23,266 bases of DNA from JBBRMQ01 sp038230775 (GCA_038230775.1 JBBRMQ010000040.1:1-23266), one strand, 5' to 3'. Positions 5,693 through 13,852 are shown, counted from the first letter of the stretch. Program-made: numbers and translations. Notes: generated by a model from the letters alone, not told the origin.

Positions 5693-7891
5693 CTGCTGCT
5701 TTCCTTCACCTCCGAACTTCACCGGTCCATCGTTGACCTCCTTCGCCAGAAGGGGAATCGGCTCCTCAACATCAAGGACATTCACGACCGGCTCCGGTAC
5801 GACGCCACGCGCGAGGAAGTCGAACGGGCGGTCGAGGTCCTGGAACGGGACGGCATCGTCGTCCCCATTCGCGGTAAACGGTACTCCCTGCTGGAGTTCA
5901 CGCCCTACCACGCCGGCCGCGTGAAGGCCCATCCCGACGGCTACGGCACCATCTTCGGCGGCGGCGAAGACCCCGACATCTACATCGACCGCCGCTCGAT
6001 GAAAGGCGCGATGAACGGCGATCTCGTCGTCGTCCGCGTCGACAAGAAGAACCCGAGCTTTCGCAAGATCAAAGGCCGCGACTACATCAGCGGCGAGGTC
6101 ACGCAGGTCCTTCGCCGCGCGCATCGCACGATCGTCGGACGCTTCCACCAGGAAGAGCAGAAAGCGTACGTCGTGCCGTACGACGTGCGCCTCGATCACA
6201 ACGTGATCATCGATCAGGATGCCACGCTCGGCGCCGAAGACGGCGAGATGGTGAACGTGGAGATCGATCGCTATCCCGATCGCACCTCCACCGTCGCCCG
6301 CGGCCGCGTCGTCGAACGCCTCGGCTTCATCGGCGATCCCGGCGTCGACATCGAGGTGGTCATCCGGAAGCTGCACATCCCGCACGACTTTCCGGATGAG
6401 GTTCTTCACGCCGCGGAGTCTGTTCCGGTCGCCGTGTCACCGGAGGAGATCGCGAAGCGCGTCGATTGCCGTGATCGCAACATCGTCACCATCGACGGCG
6501 AGACGGCGAAGGACTTTGATGACGCGGTCGAAGTGGAGCGATTGAAGAACGGAAACTTCCGGCTCGGCGTGCACATCGCCGACGTCGCGCACTACGTCAC
6601 CGAAGGCAGCATCCTGGATGAGGAAGCGTTCGAGCGCGGCACGTCGGTGTACTTTCCCGGCCGCGCGGTGCCGATGCTTCCCGAGCGTCTATCCAACGGC
6701 ATCTGCTCGCTCAATCCGCGCGTCGATCGTCTGACGTTCTCCGCCGACATCGAGATCGATCCTCGCGGCCGCTTCGTCAGCCGCAAGGTCTACAAATCGG
6801 TGATCAGGACGAAGGAGCGCATGACGTACACCGACGTCAACGCGATCCTTACCGCGCGCACGCCGGAGCTCGAGAAGCGCTACGGATATCTGCTTGAAGA
6901 CTTCGAGCGCATGCACGAGCTCTACGAGATCCTGCGCAAACGCCGCGACGCGCGCGGCTCGATCGATTTCGATCTGCCCGAGGCGGACGTGCAGCTCGAC
7001 GCAGCGGGGGACATCGCGGCGATCAAAGCGACCGAGCGCAACGTGGCCCATCGCCTCATCGAGGAATTCATGCTGTCGGCGAACGAAGTCGTGGCGCAAG
7101 AGCTCGTCTTCGCCAACCAGCCCGGCCTCTATCGCGTCCATCAACAACCCGATCCGCAGAAGCTCGAGGACCTGCGCGAGATCCTGAAAGAGTTCAAGCT
7201 CACGCTGCGCGGGGACGTCGAAGACATCCGCTCCGCCGAACTGCAGCGCGTCCTGCGATCGGTGGCCGGCACGCCCGAGGAGCGATTCCTCACGAACATC
7301 GTGCTCCGCTCCATGAAGCGCGCCTTCTATTCGGAGGAGAGCCTCGGACACTTCGCGCTCGGCCTCGAACACTACTGCCACTTCACGTCGCCGATCCGCC
7401 GCTATCCCGATCTGATCGTCCATCGGCGGCTCGCCGAGTTGATCAGCACCGGACCGCTTTACGGGGAGCGGCGCGACAAGGTCGAGCGGATGCATCCCGT
7501 GTACGCGGTGCAGTCGAGCGAGCGTGAGCGCCGCGCCGATGAAGCGGAGCGCGAATCGCTGGAGTGGAAGAAAGTCATCTTCATGCGCGACAAGGTCGGC
7601 CTGAGCTTCGCGGGCATCGTGACCGGCGTGGCGCCGTTCGGCCTCTTCGTGGAGCTCGACAAGATCTTCGTCCAGGGCATGGTCCCGATCGCCACGGTCG
7701 GCGGCGATTTCTGGCAATTCCGAGAGCGGCAACATCGCCTCATCGGTGAGTCCTCCAACCGCGAGATGAGGCTGGGCGACAAAGTCGTGGTGGAAGTCAA
7801 ATCGATTGATGAAGATCGCCACCAGATCGAATTCAAGCTGCTCGAGGTCGCTGGCTCTCCGATTGCAGCGCGAGAAGCTCGGGAACGGTAG
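5693..7891 (+). CDS. rnr: Ribonuclease R (3'-5' exoribonuclease)
   Basis: Processive 3'-5' exoribonuclease of the RNB family. From CTG 5693 the 732-aa product has an N-terminal winged-helix domain (about 1-70, RSIVDLLRQKG ... ERDGIVVPIRGKRYSLL), cold-shock domains (about 75-240), the RNB catalytic domain with the D-x5-D-x-D-D cluster (D268, D274, D276, D277; same spacing as in E. coli RNase II), the YCHFTSPIRRYPDLIVHR signature, and a C-terminal S1 domain (about 640-720). Start issue: the first ATG/GTG/TTG in frame is GTG 5921, which would delete the whole winged helix. The frame is open directly from the TAG of the fis-like gene, and CTG 5693 has CGGAGA 9 nt upstream, so a CTG start is favoured; readthrough of the TAG is an alternative. 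Identity is certain, the start is not. Confidence 0.93.
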   Translation: MLLSFTSELHRSIVDLLRQKGNRLLNIKDIHDRLRYDATREEVERAVEVLERDGIVVPIRGKRYSLLEFTPYHAGRVKAHPDGYGTIFGGGEDPDIYIDRRSMKGAMNGDLVVVRVDKKNPSFRKIKGRDYISGEVTQVLRRAHRTIVGRFHQEEQKAYVVPYDVRLDHNVIIDQDATLGAEDGEMVNVEIDRYPDRTSTVARGRVVERLGFIGDPGVDIEVVIRKLHIPHDFPDEVLHAAESVPVAVSPEEIAKRVDCRDRNIVTIDGETAKDFDDAVEVERLKNGNFRLGVHIADVAHYVTEGSILDEEAFERGTSVYFPGRAVPMLPERLSNGICSLNPRVDRLTFSADIEIDPRGRFVSRKVYKSVIRTKERMTYTDVNAILTARTPELEKRYGYLLEDFERMHELYEILRKRRDARGSIDFDLPEADVQLDAAGDIAAIKATERNVAHRLIEEFMLSANEVVAQELVFANQPGLYRVHQQPDPQKLEDLREILKEFKLTLRGDVEDIRSAELQRVLRSVAGTPEERFLTNIVLRSMKRAFYSEESLGHFALGLEHYCHFTSPIRRYPDLIVHRRLAELISTGPLYGERRDKVERMHPVYAVQSSERERRADEAERESLEWKKVIFMRDKVGLSFAGIVTGVAPFGLFVELDKIFVQGMVPIATVGGDFWQFRERQHRLIGESSNREMRLGDKVVVEVKSIDEDRHQIEFKLLEVAGSPIAAREARER

Positions 7892-7901
7892 GACTTTGGC
7901 C

Positions 7902-8972
7902 ATGGCTGACACGGTGAAAGGGCTGGTCGACCTGCGGGTCGCGCTCGAGTCGAAGCTGCAGAACGAAAAAGGGGAGCTGTCGGACGCACGCTCGAGCGAG
8001 TACGACCGCGAATACGCCGGTTTACAGCGCAAGCTGTCCGCCCTCTTCAAGGACGCTGGAACGGACGCCGACCGCATCACCATCATGCTGGAGATGATGC
8101 GGATCCTCGAGAACCGCCTCGTCTACCTGCAGAACTTCATCGTCGACTCCACGTCAGAGAATCGCATCCTGGCGCAGCTCGTCACGCGCTTCATCGACCA
8201 GCTCGCGGGCGACCGCAGCACGATCCTCACCAAGCTGGAAGCGACCTACTACCGTGCCGTCGCCGCGCTGTACGCCGGCGATATCGTCACCGCCCGCGCC
8301 GCCTTCGCCGAGGCGTGTGCGTCGGAGGAGTCGGACGAGGCGAACGACATCAAGTACAAGTCGTACGTCATCCTCGGCCACCTGTCGCACGAAGACCGCG
8401 ACTACGCGAAAGCCAAAGACCTGCACGACAAGTCGATGCAGTACACGCACAACAACAACGTGACGGCGCAGGCCCTCGCGCTGAAGGCGCTCAACTCGTA
8501 CGCGCTGCGCGACTTCGATGACGCGCTCCAGCTGTTCGAGAAAGCGATCGGGCTCTTCGACGCCAACCAGCCGTTCTTCAACTCGTACTTTCACCGCAAC
8601 GCGTTGCTCTTCTGCGGCGGCATCCTCTTCGACCGGCGCGACTACAAGGGCGCGGAGCGCTACTACAAGGAAGTGGTCGAGAGTGTGGAGCAGAACTCCT
8701 ACGACTTCTTCGACGCCCTCACGCACCTCGGCCGCATCTACTACGGCCAGGAACGCTACGACGACGCCGTCGCCGCGTTCGAGCGCGCCGTGAGCACCCA
8801 CCGCTTCAGCGAGAACGAATACCTGGTCGATACCTGGTTCTGGATCGCCCGCTCCTACCTCAAGCGCAACGAGACCGATCAGGCCCGCACCTACCTCGAG
8901 AAGATCGCCGCCTCGGACGTAAAGTACGACAAGAAGCCGCAGGCTGTGGATCTGCTCCGCAAAATTGCCTGA
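7902..8972 (+). CDS. TPR-repeat protein
   Basis: 356 aa, no signal peptide or membrane segment, so probably cytosolic. The first 110 residues are charged and helical (possible coiled coil, ESKLQNEKGELSDA). From about residue 110 on there are repeated helix pairs of TPR type (ATYYRAVAALYAGDIVTARA, DYAKAKDLHDKSMQY, DFDDALQLFEKAIGLF, DYKGAERYYKEVVE, RYDDAVAAFERAVS, DQARTYLEKIAA). The ATG has AGGA 8 nt upstream, overlapping the rnr stop, so it is probably co-transcribed with rnr. TPR proteins act as protein-interaction scaffolds; the partner is not revealed here. Downstream is a palindromic repeat that may end the operon. Confidence 0.8.
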   Translation: MADTVKGLVDLRVALESKLQNEKGELSDARSSEYDREYAGLQRKLSALFKDAGTDADRITIMLEMMRILENRLVYLQNFIVDSTSENRILAQLVTRFIDQLAGDRSTILTKLEATYYRAVAALYAGDIVTARAAFAEACASEESDEANDIKYKSYVILGHLSHEDRDYAKAKDLHDKSMQYTHNNNVTAQALALKALNSYALRDFDDALQLFEKAIGLFDANQPFFNSYFHRNALLFCGGILFDRRDYKGAERYYKEVVESVEQNSYDFFDALTHLGRIYYGQERYDDAVAAFERAVSTHRFSENEYLVDTWFWIARSYLKRNETDQARTYLEKIAASDVKYDKKPQAVDLLRKIA

Positions 8973-8983
8973 GCGTCGTTGAT

Positions 8984-9045
8984 TCTGTGTGAGGACCGGC
9001 TTCAGCCGGTCACGATCGACCGGCTAAAGCCGGTCCTCACACAGA
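8984..9045. repeat. Palindromic repeat, family C (copy 1)
   Basis: 28-nt arms (8984-9011 and 9018-9045) with one mismatch and a 6-nt loop. Each arm itself holds a nested 8-bp hairpin of the form GACCGGCT..AGCCGGTC, so the element can fold as a three-stem structure. A second copy is at 17022. It lies just after the TPR gene. Confidence 0.9.
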
Positions 9046-9058
9046 AGCCGAAGCCGCT

Positions 9059-9153
9059 CTAATGGAACCGCGTCAGCACGAACGCGATGTCGTCCTTGAA
9101 CTCGTCCGTCGCGCCGAAGTGGTTCACGTCCTCGTAGATGCGGTCGTACATCG
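9059..9153 (-). pseudogene. Orphan 3' fragment of the receiver-SpoIIE phosphatase gene
   Basis: On the minus strand this encodes the last 30 residues of the protein at 12101-13228 (from MYDRIYEDV to VLTRFH) but ends in TAG instead of TGA. Nothing upstream of MYDR matches the parent gene. It is a displaced gene end, not an expressed gene; a frame remains open upstream by chance. Confidence 0.85.
9061..9153. repeat. 93-bp direct repeat, left copy
   Basis: Identical over 93 bp to 12103-12195. Identity stops abruptly on both sides: 9059-9060 (ct) against 12101-12102 (tc), and 9154 (g) against 12196 (a). The pair brackets the two-gene segment 9154-12102. Confidence 0.95.
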
Positions 9154-9206
9154 GCGTGGCATTCAAGGTTTCGGATCGCTCCTGTTTTCTTGAAGAGCGG
9201 TTGCGC

Positions 9207-9299
9207 TTACTGGTTGAATTCGCCCTCCTTGCCGATCTGACGACGGACGACCTCGTAGTCAAAGTTGGTGACGTGCTCAAAGGTATCCAGCCGACGTAG
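9207..9299 (-). pseudogene. Possible decayed C-terminal gene fragment
   Basis: A minus-strand frame ends in TAA at 9207-9209 and reads RRLDTFEHV, then NFDYEVVRRQIGKEGEFNQ before the stop. The segment looks like an amphipathic protein end rather than random high-GC translation. No family was recognised and no start exists, so it is a candidate relic only. The rest of 9154-9423 shows nothing else except a promoter-like site near its end. Confidence 0.25.
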
Positions 9300-9376
9300 C
9301 GGAGGCGGGAGGGAGGTTGTCTAACGCGATCCTCGCTCCGCGGCCACGCTTGGCCGGTCCGAGTCCGCTTTTCTAA

Positions 9377-9403
9377 TTGCATCCGGCGGCTGATGGATAT
9401 ACT
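9377..9403 (+). promoter_or_regulatory. Candidate promoter of the Cys-rich protein gene
   Basis: TATACT at 9398-9403 is a good -10 box (one mismatch). TTGCAT at 9377-9382 is a weaker -35 with a short 15-nt spacer. The predicted start near 9410 leaves about 14 nt before ATG 9424, and AGGGA at 9409-9413 would be at the very 5' end. Confidence 0.4.
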
Positions 9404-9423
9404 TACTAAGGGACGAAGTATTC

Positions 9424-9723
9424 ATGGCTAAATTCGTCATTGGCTTCGCGGTCGTGGCGCTTATGCTGATCTTTGCGCCGACAGCACATGCACAGTTCGA
9501 TGGTGGGGGCGGCGGCGGTCTTCTGGAAAATCCCGAAGGTCCAGACGACTCGTTAGGTGGAATCACCAACTGCATCCGAAATGACGGGTGCTATCTCTGC
9601 ACAGTCGACACGAACCGTTGCGCGCTCGTCCTTGTAAACAACGGCGGCTGCACGTGTTCGAATGCACCTGGCGGCTATATTGTGACGAACTGCAAGCCGA
9701 GTGGATACTGCTCGTACATGTGA
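9424..9723 (+). CDS. Small secreted cysteine-rich protein, unknown function
   Basis: 99 aa. A clear signal peptide (MAKFVIGFAVVALMLIF.. ending ..PTAHA) is cleaved before QFDGG; next come a six-glycine run and an acidic linker, then a compact domain with eight cysteines (residues about 55-97; NC, GC, LC, RC, GCTC, NC, YC), enough for four disulfides. I do not recognise the family. The export signal and even number of cysteines suggest a folded extracellular or periplasmic protein. AGGGA lies 10 nt before the ATG. Its stop is 25 bp before the start of the next gene, so the two are probably one transcript. Codon choice is less GC-biased than in the flanking genes. Both lie within the 93-bp direct repeats. 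Confidence 0.75.
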   Translation: MAKFVIGFAVVALMLIFAPTAHAQFDGGGGGGLLENPEGPDDSLGGITNCIRNDGCYLCTVDTNRCALVLVNNGGCTCSNAPGGYIVTNCKPSGYCSYM

Positions 9724-9748
9724 ACCTCGCCTTCTGAAAGAAAGCAAA

Positions 9749-11947
9749 ATGCGCCGAGGTGCTCGTATACGCGAAGTGATCTTCATCGTCGCCGTCGCAC
9801 TTGCGAGCATAAGACACGCGTCAGCTTCTGAGATTGACGTACGCGTTATTGTTCCAGATGAATCGGGACCGCTCCGCGGACGCGTCGTGTTGCGAAGGAA
9901 TGTGGCGGACGCCGCGGAAGCGGTACGTGAGGCGAATCTTCCGGCAACCGTGAAGCTTCAGGCCGAGCAAGGAAGCTGGGAACTTCGGGTCGAAGCGGCA
10001 GGATATTGGTCAGAGCCGCAACGCGTCAACGTCACCGATGCGGCAGTATCAGTCGAGAGCGTTTTGTGGCGCGCGGGAGTCGTCGAAGGGTCGGTGCAGT
10101 TCGCACACGGCGATAGCGCCTCCGCCGTCGACGTCATCCTCCGGTCCTCGACGGATTCATCCGTGCAACCGAAGGAAGCGACCATTCATTGCCCGCTCAC
10201 CGCAGGCAGCTTCGAATGCGCAGCGCCGGCCGGCGTATACGACATCAAGATTCACGCAGCTTCGCACGTCTCGAAATTCGTGTGGAACGCGCACATTGCT
10301 GGCAATCAGCGTACACGGTTAGTCACATTTCTATTAAATCGTGGTGCATCTTTAGTCGGCCGAGTGCAGATAGCCGAAAAGGGAGCGAAACTCCACGACG
10401 CATCGGTGATCGCACAACCGATGCGGGGTGACGGACGCGACTCAGAGCGAGGGAAGCTCATTTCCCTGACGGCGCGCGTGAATGATCGCGGCTTCTTTCA
10501 AATCGCCGGTCTTGCGCCAGGTATGTACTCCGTCGCCGCTCGCCAGCACGGTTACGTCTCGAGTGTCATGCAGGCCCACGTTGTAGGCGACTTGGAGGCG
10601 ACCCTCACACGACCGATTACGTTGTCACGACCGCAGACGCTTACCATCCGTGTCGTGCCGCCGCACGATCCTGCCGTGCGGCCATGGCAGGTCTTCCTAG
10701 AGGACGACAGCGGTGCGAACGAAATCGTCGCAACCGCAGCGACCGATGATGTCGGTATCGCTCAATTTCCTGCGGTTCGTTTCGGCCGCTACTCCGTTCT
10801 CACCGGACGGAGCGACGGCGCGATCTGGAACAGGCAGGAAGCCGTCGTCGAAGATCGGGCAGCGGACGTGTCGGTGATCCTCATGTCAATCCGAGTCGAT
10901 GGGCACGTGCAACTCGGTGAACGATCAATCGCGGCGAACCTGACATTCGGAGGTGAGCACGGTTCTCTTGCGATTCCAGCGTTCGCGGCGGAAGACGGAT
11001 CTTTTTCAGTGGATATTCCGGCCCTCGATCAGCGGGTATGGCAAGTAGCGGTGAAAAGCACAACCGCGCGCGTTCATCGAACCGTTGATGTGACGGTAGA
11101 CCCGAAATCCGATTCCGCCCATGTAACGATATCTTTGCCGGCGACACTTATCCATGGCAGAGTCATAGACGAGCTACGCAACCCGGCTGTCGCGCTCGTA
11201 ACGGTGCGTCAAGTCTCATCCGGGGCTGTCATACAGCAGAAGACAGACGATGGTAATTTCGAGATTGCCGGGCTAGACGCCGGCGCGTATGTCCTTCAGG
11301 CAGACGGTGTCACTCACGACGCGGAAAGCACGACATTTCTGCAAAGCGACGCGATGCCGGTCAATGCATCTGATGATCCGACCGACGTCGATATCGTCTT
11401 GCGAAAGCGAACCCGGTTGCAAGGACTGATTGTTTCACCGTATGGACCGATACCGGGTGCGCAGGTCGTGGCGCTGCCGACCGATACTGCTGCACTGATC
11501 AACGTTGCCGCCACGACAGATGTCGATGGCTCCTTTACAGCGCTTCTGCCACCCTCGTGTGCCCAAATCGACTTTGCAGCCGCGGCACCGGGTTGGGCCA
11601 TGCGTTTCTTTCACACTGCTCTTCCCGATCACAAAGTACGGCTGACGCTGGACCAACGTGCGGGTGCGCTTCGGATCGCATTGCCAACTTCGCCTGAACA
11701 GCTGACGAACCTCAGACTTGTGCACCTCGGAGCAGTTCTGCCGTTGACATGGCTGCTGCGCAGCGGCGATATTCAACAGCGCGCAAATGGACCGACCTTG
11801 CTGCTCCCGATGATTGAACCTGGCGAATATGAGTTATGCAAAATCCGGCCGGAGGAGCTTGCCGCGGCTCACGTTTCGATCTTGGGCCTGCCGTGTTCCG
11901 CGACAACGGTTGTGCTGAATGCGGAGGCTGCCCTCACGCTGCCCTAA
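9749..11947 (+). CDS. Large secreted protein with carboxypeptidase-regulatory-like beta-sandwich repeats
   Basis: 732 aa from ATG 9749. A signal peptide (basic MRRGARIR, hydrophobic VIFIVAVALA, ..SASA cleavage) is followed by several Ig-like/CarboxypepD_reg-like units. Clearest are GRVQIAEKGAKLHDASV with FFQIAGLAPGMYSVAARQHG (about 215-285), HGRVIDELRNPAVALVTVRQ with FEIAGLDAGAYVLQADG (about 468-520), and QGLIVSPYGPIPGAQVVALP with GSFTALLPP (about 555-605). No catalytic carboxypeptidase domain is present, so it is likely a structural or binding surface protein. An alternative GTG start at 9701 overlaps the previous gene and would hide the signal peptide. ATA, AGA and TTA codons are more frequent than in neighbours, suggesting a different origin. 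Function unknown. Confidence 0.75.
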   Translation: MRRGARIREVIFIVAVALASIRHASASEIDVRVIVPDESGPLRGRVVLRRNVADAAEAVREANLPATVKLQAEQGSWELRVEAAGYWSEPQRVNVTDAAVSVESVLWRAGVVEGSVQFAHGDSASAVDVILRSSTDSSVQPKEATIHCPLTAGSFECAAPAGVYDIKIHAASHVSKFVWNAHIAGNQRTRLVTFLLNRGASLVGRVQIAEKGAKLHDASVIAQPMRGDGRDSERGKLISLTARVNDRGFFQIAGLAPGMYSVAARQHGYVSSVMQAHVVGDLEATLTRPITLSRPQTLTIRVVPPHDPAVRPWQVFLEDDSGANEIVATAATDDVGIAQFPAVRFGRYSVLTGRSDGAIWNRQEAVVEDRAADVSVILMSIRVDGHVQLGERSIAANLTFGGEHGSLAIPAFAAEDGSFSVDIPALDQRVWQVAVKSTTARVHRTVDVTVDPKSDSAHVTISLPATLIHGRVIDELRNPAVALVTVRQVSSGAVIQQKTDDGNFEIAGLDAGAYVLQADGVTHDAESTTFLQSDAMPVNASDDPTDVDIVLRKRTRLQGLIVSPYGPIPGAQVVALPTDTAALINVAATTDVDGSFTALLPPSCAQIDFAAAAPGWAMRFFHTALPDHKVRLTLDQRAGALRIALPTSPEQLTNLRLVHLGAVLPLTWLLRSGDIQQRANGPTLLLPMIEPGEYELCKIRPEELAAAHVSILGLPCSATTVVLNAEAALTLP

Positions 11948-12100
11948 GTTGGCGACAAGCCACGCTGGGCGAGAACGCAAAACAGGTCGAAGCCCGATGT
12001 CATCGAGAGCGTCTGGCGTAGATACGACGGCTACTCGCGATGAAGGTGATCGTTCTTACCCAGCCGAAGTCCATGGGCTTCCCAGCGGCCCAGCTTGCTA

Positions 12101-13228
12101 TCAATGGAACCGCGTCAGCACGAACGCGATGTCGTCCTTGAACTCGTCCGTCGCGCCGAAGTGGTTCACGTCCTCGTAGATGCGGTCGTACATCGACGTG
12201 AGATCGCCTTCGCCTGAGCCCTCCAGCAGCGTCGCGATGCGGCCGATGTCGTAGAAGTTTCCGGCGCCGTCGCGGCGATCGGTGAGGCCGTCCGTGTAGG
12301 CGAAGAGCGTGTCTCCCGGCGCCACCTTCATCGTCTTGTCGTCGTAGGTCATCTCCGGCATGGCGCCGAGAAGATAGCTGGGCTGGTCGAGGAGGATCGT
12401 TTTCTTCGTCGCGCGCTGAAAGAGGAGAAACGGCGGATGTGCCGCGTTGGAGTAGGCCAGGTTGCCGTGCGCGTCGAGGCGGAACAGTTGGGCGGTTGCG
12501 AACTGCGACGGCAGGCTGACGCTGAAGAGGAAGTCGTTCAGTCCCGACATGAATTGCGAGAGCTGGGTCGTCGTATCCGCTTCGGTGTGAATGTAGCTCT
12601 TCAGCAGCGAGACCAGGATCGCCGCGGGCAAGCCGTGTCCCGAAACGTCGGCCAGGAACAGGTACACGCTGTCGTTGATCTGGAAGTAGTCGTAGAAATC
12701 GCCGGAGAGTGTGTCACTCGGCAGATAGGCCGACCGGATTTCGATGCGCGGCGTGCGAAACAAACCCTGCGGCACGAGGGCTTCCTGCACGCGTCGCGCG
12801 AAGAGAAGGTTGCGGGTGTTCTGCTCATTCATCTTGCGAAGCTGATCCTGATACCTCTTCATGCGCAGCAACACAGCAAGGCGTGCGGCCAGGATCTCGA
12901 GGTCGGATCCCTTCGTCACGTAGTCGTCGGCGACGCCGAGGCCTTCCACGACGTTGTTCGGCGCATCGGCGCCGGTGAGCATCAGCACGGGAATCGTCTT
13001 CAACTGCGGATCGGCCTTGATGCGGCGCGTGACTTCGAAGCCGTCCATGCCCGGCATGCGGTAGTCGACGACGAACGCATCGGGCGTGATGCGGTATCCC
13101 GTGGCCAGACCTTCCTCGCCCGATGCCGCCGTCGTGACGTCGTAGCCTTTCCGGTCCAGGAAGCGGCGGGTGACGCCGAGATCGTTGGCGTTGTCATCGA
13201 TGACGACGATGCGCTCACGGTCGGGCAT
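12101..13228 (-). CDS. Response regulator with SpoIIE/RsbU-type PP2C phosphatase output
   Basis: 375 aa, cytosolic. The receiver domain at about 1-125 has the acidic pair D11/D12, phospho-acceptor D55 in FVVDYRMPGMDG, T85 and K106. A short coiled linker (about 120-150) leads to a SpoIIE-type serine phosphatase domain with metal ligands in SGDFYDYF (about D177) and ADVSGHG (about D194), then FAYTDGLTDRRD and a final DDIAFVLTRF. Known role of such proteins: dephosphorylate an anti-sigma-factor antagonist or similar partner when the receiver is phosphorylated. Start ATG 13228 has no Shine-Dalgarno, but TACAAT ends 6 nt before it, pointing to a leaderless mRNA. It is divergent from pth by 27 bp. 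Its last 30 codons are duplicated at 9061-9153. Confidence 0.9.
   Translation of the reverse strand: MPDRERIVVIDDNANDLGVTRRFLDRKGYDVTTAASGEEGLATGYRITPDAFVVDYRMPGMDGFEVTRRIKADPQLKTIPVLMLTGADAPNNVVEGLGVADDYVTKGSDLEILAARLAVLLRMKRYQDQLRKMNEQNTRNLLFARRVQEALVPQGLFRTPRIEIRSAYLPSDTLSGDFYDYFQINDSVYLFLADVSGHGLPAAILVSLLKSYIHTEADTTTQLSQFMSGLNDFLFSVSLPSQFATAQLFRLDAHGNLAYSNAAHPPFLLFQRATKKTILLDQPSYLLGAMPEMTYDDKTMKVAPGDTLFAYTDGLTDRRDGAGNFYDIGRIATLLEGSGEGDLTSMYDRIYEDVNHFGATDEFKDDIAFVLTRFH
12103..12195. repeat. 93-bp direct repeat, right copy
   Basis: Identical to 9061-9153. It forms the last 30 codons of the receiver-phosphatase gene plus the first base of its stop codon. The preceding 11948-12100 spacer holds no recognisable gene or hairpin. 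Confidence 0.95.
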
Positions 13229-13234
13229 GAACAG

Positions 13235-13240
13235 ATTGTA
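13235..13240 (-). promoter_or_regulatory. -10 box placing transcription start at the phosphatase ATG
   Basis: TACAAT on the minus strand, followed by 6 nt and then ATG 13228. No ribosome binding site fits in between. The same A/T patch reads TGTAAT on the plus strand, 12-13 nt before pth, so it may serve both directions. Confidence 0.45.
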
Positions 13241-13255
13241 ATAGGCTTCGAACGA

Positions 13256-13852
13256 ATGAAGTTGATCGTCGGTCTCGGCAATCCGGGTGCGGAATACGAG
13301 CGCAGCCGCCACAACATCGGATGGATGGTTGCGGACGCGTTCGCGGCGAAGTTCCGCATCGCGGTCTCGAAACATGAGAAGGACGCGCTGACCGGAACGG
13401 GACGCGTCGCCGGCGGCAACGTCCTGGTGGTCAAGCCGCTCACGTACATGAACAATTCGGGCGACGCCGTCGCCCTGCTGAAGAACGCGTACGCCGAGTC
13501 ACTGGACGACGTGATGATCATCTACGACGAGATCGATCTTCCGCTCGGACGGCTGCGAATCCGGCCCAACGGATCGTCGGGCACGCACAACGGAATGCGC
13601 TCGATTGTTGCCTCGCTTGCCTCTGAGCAGTTTCCGCGCTTACGATTCGGCGTGCGCGGCCCTGGGTATTCGGAGACCAACCGTCTTCGCGATTACGTCC
13701 TCGATGACTTCGAAGAGCCGGAGCTGCCGATCGTCGATCTCAGCATTGAACGATCGCTCGACGCGCTCGTACTCTTCGCGCGGGGCGATCTCAAACGCGC
13801 GATGAACACCTTCAATCGCGACCCACAGGAAGAAGACATCCAACCCTCATGA
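13256..13852 (+). CDS. pth: Peptidyl-tRNA hydrolase
   Basis: 198 aa, usual family length. Cytosolic enzyme that cleaves the ester bond of peptidyl-tRNA released from stalled ribosomes. Motifs: LIVGLGNPGAEYERSRHNIG with N9 and catalytic H19, VVKPLTYMNNSG (substrate Asn), IIYDEIDLPLGRLRIR (catalytic Asp), and GTHNGMRSI. A much longer frame extends upstream, but it is antisense to the phosphatase gene, and homology starts exactly at ATG 13256. There is no clear Shine-Dalgarno. Its TGA overlaps the ATG of the next gene by 4 bp (ATGA), so translation of the two is probably coupled. Confidence 0.95.
   Translation: MKLIVGLGNPGAEYERSRHNIGWMVADAFAAKFRIAVSKHEKDALTGTGRVAGGNVLVVKPLTYMNNSGDAVALLKNAYAESLDDVMIIYDEIDLPLGRLRIRPNGSSGTHNGMRSIVASLASEQFPRLRFGVRGPGYSETNRLRDYVLDDFEEPELPIVDLSIERSLDALVLFARGDLKRAMNTFNRDPQEEDIQPS

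Noticed and set aside
8984..9045. CRISPR or tRNA-like structure
   Set aside because: It is a single inverted repeat with nested hairpins, not regularly spaced direct repeats, and lacks tRNA consensus boxes.
9059..9382. 107-codon minus-strand frame ending in the orphan phosphatase tail
   Set aside because: Only the last 30 residues resemble a protein; the upstream part is random and has no start signal.
12437..13255. Long in-frame extension upstream of pth
   Set aside because: Antisense to the receiver-phosphatase gene; Pth homology begins exactly at ATG 13256.
13229..13375. N-terminal extension of the phosphatase frame to ATG 13375
   Set aside because: It would overlap the pth start antisense; the receiver domain begins right after ATG 13228, and a -10 box is placed for that start.
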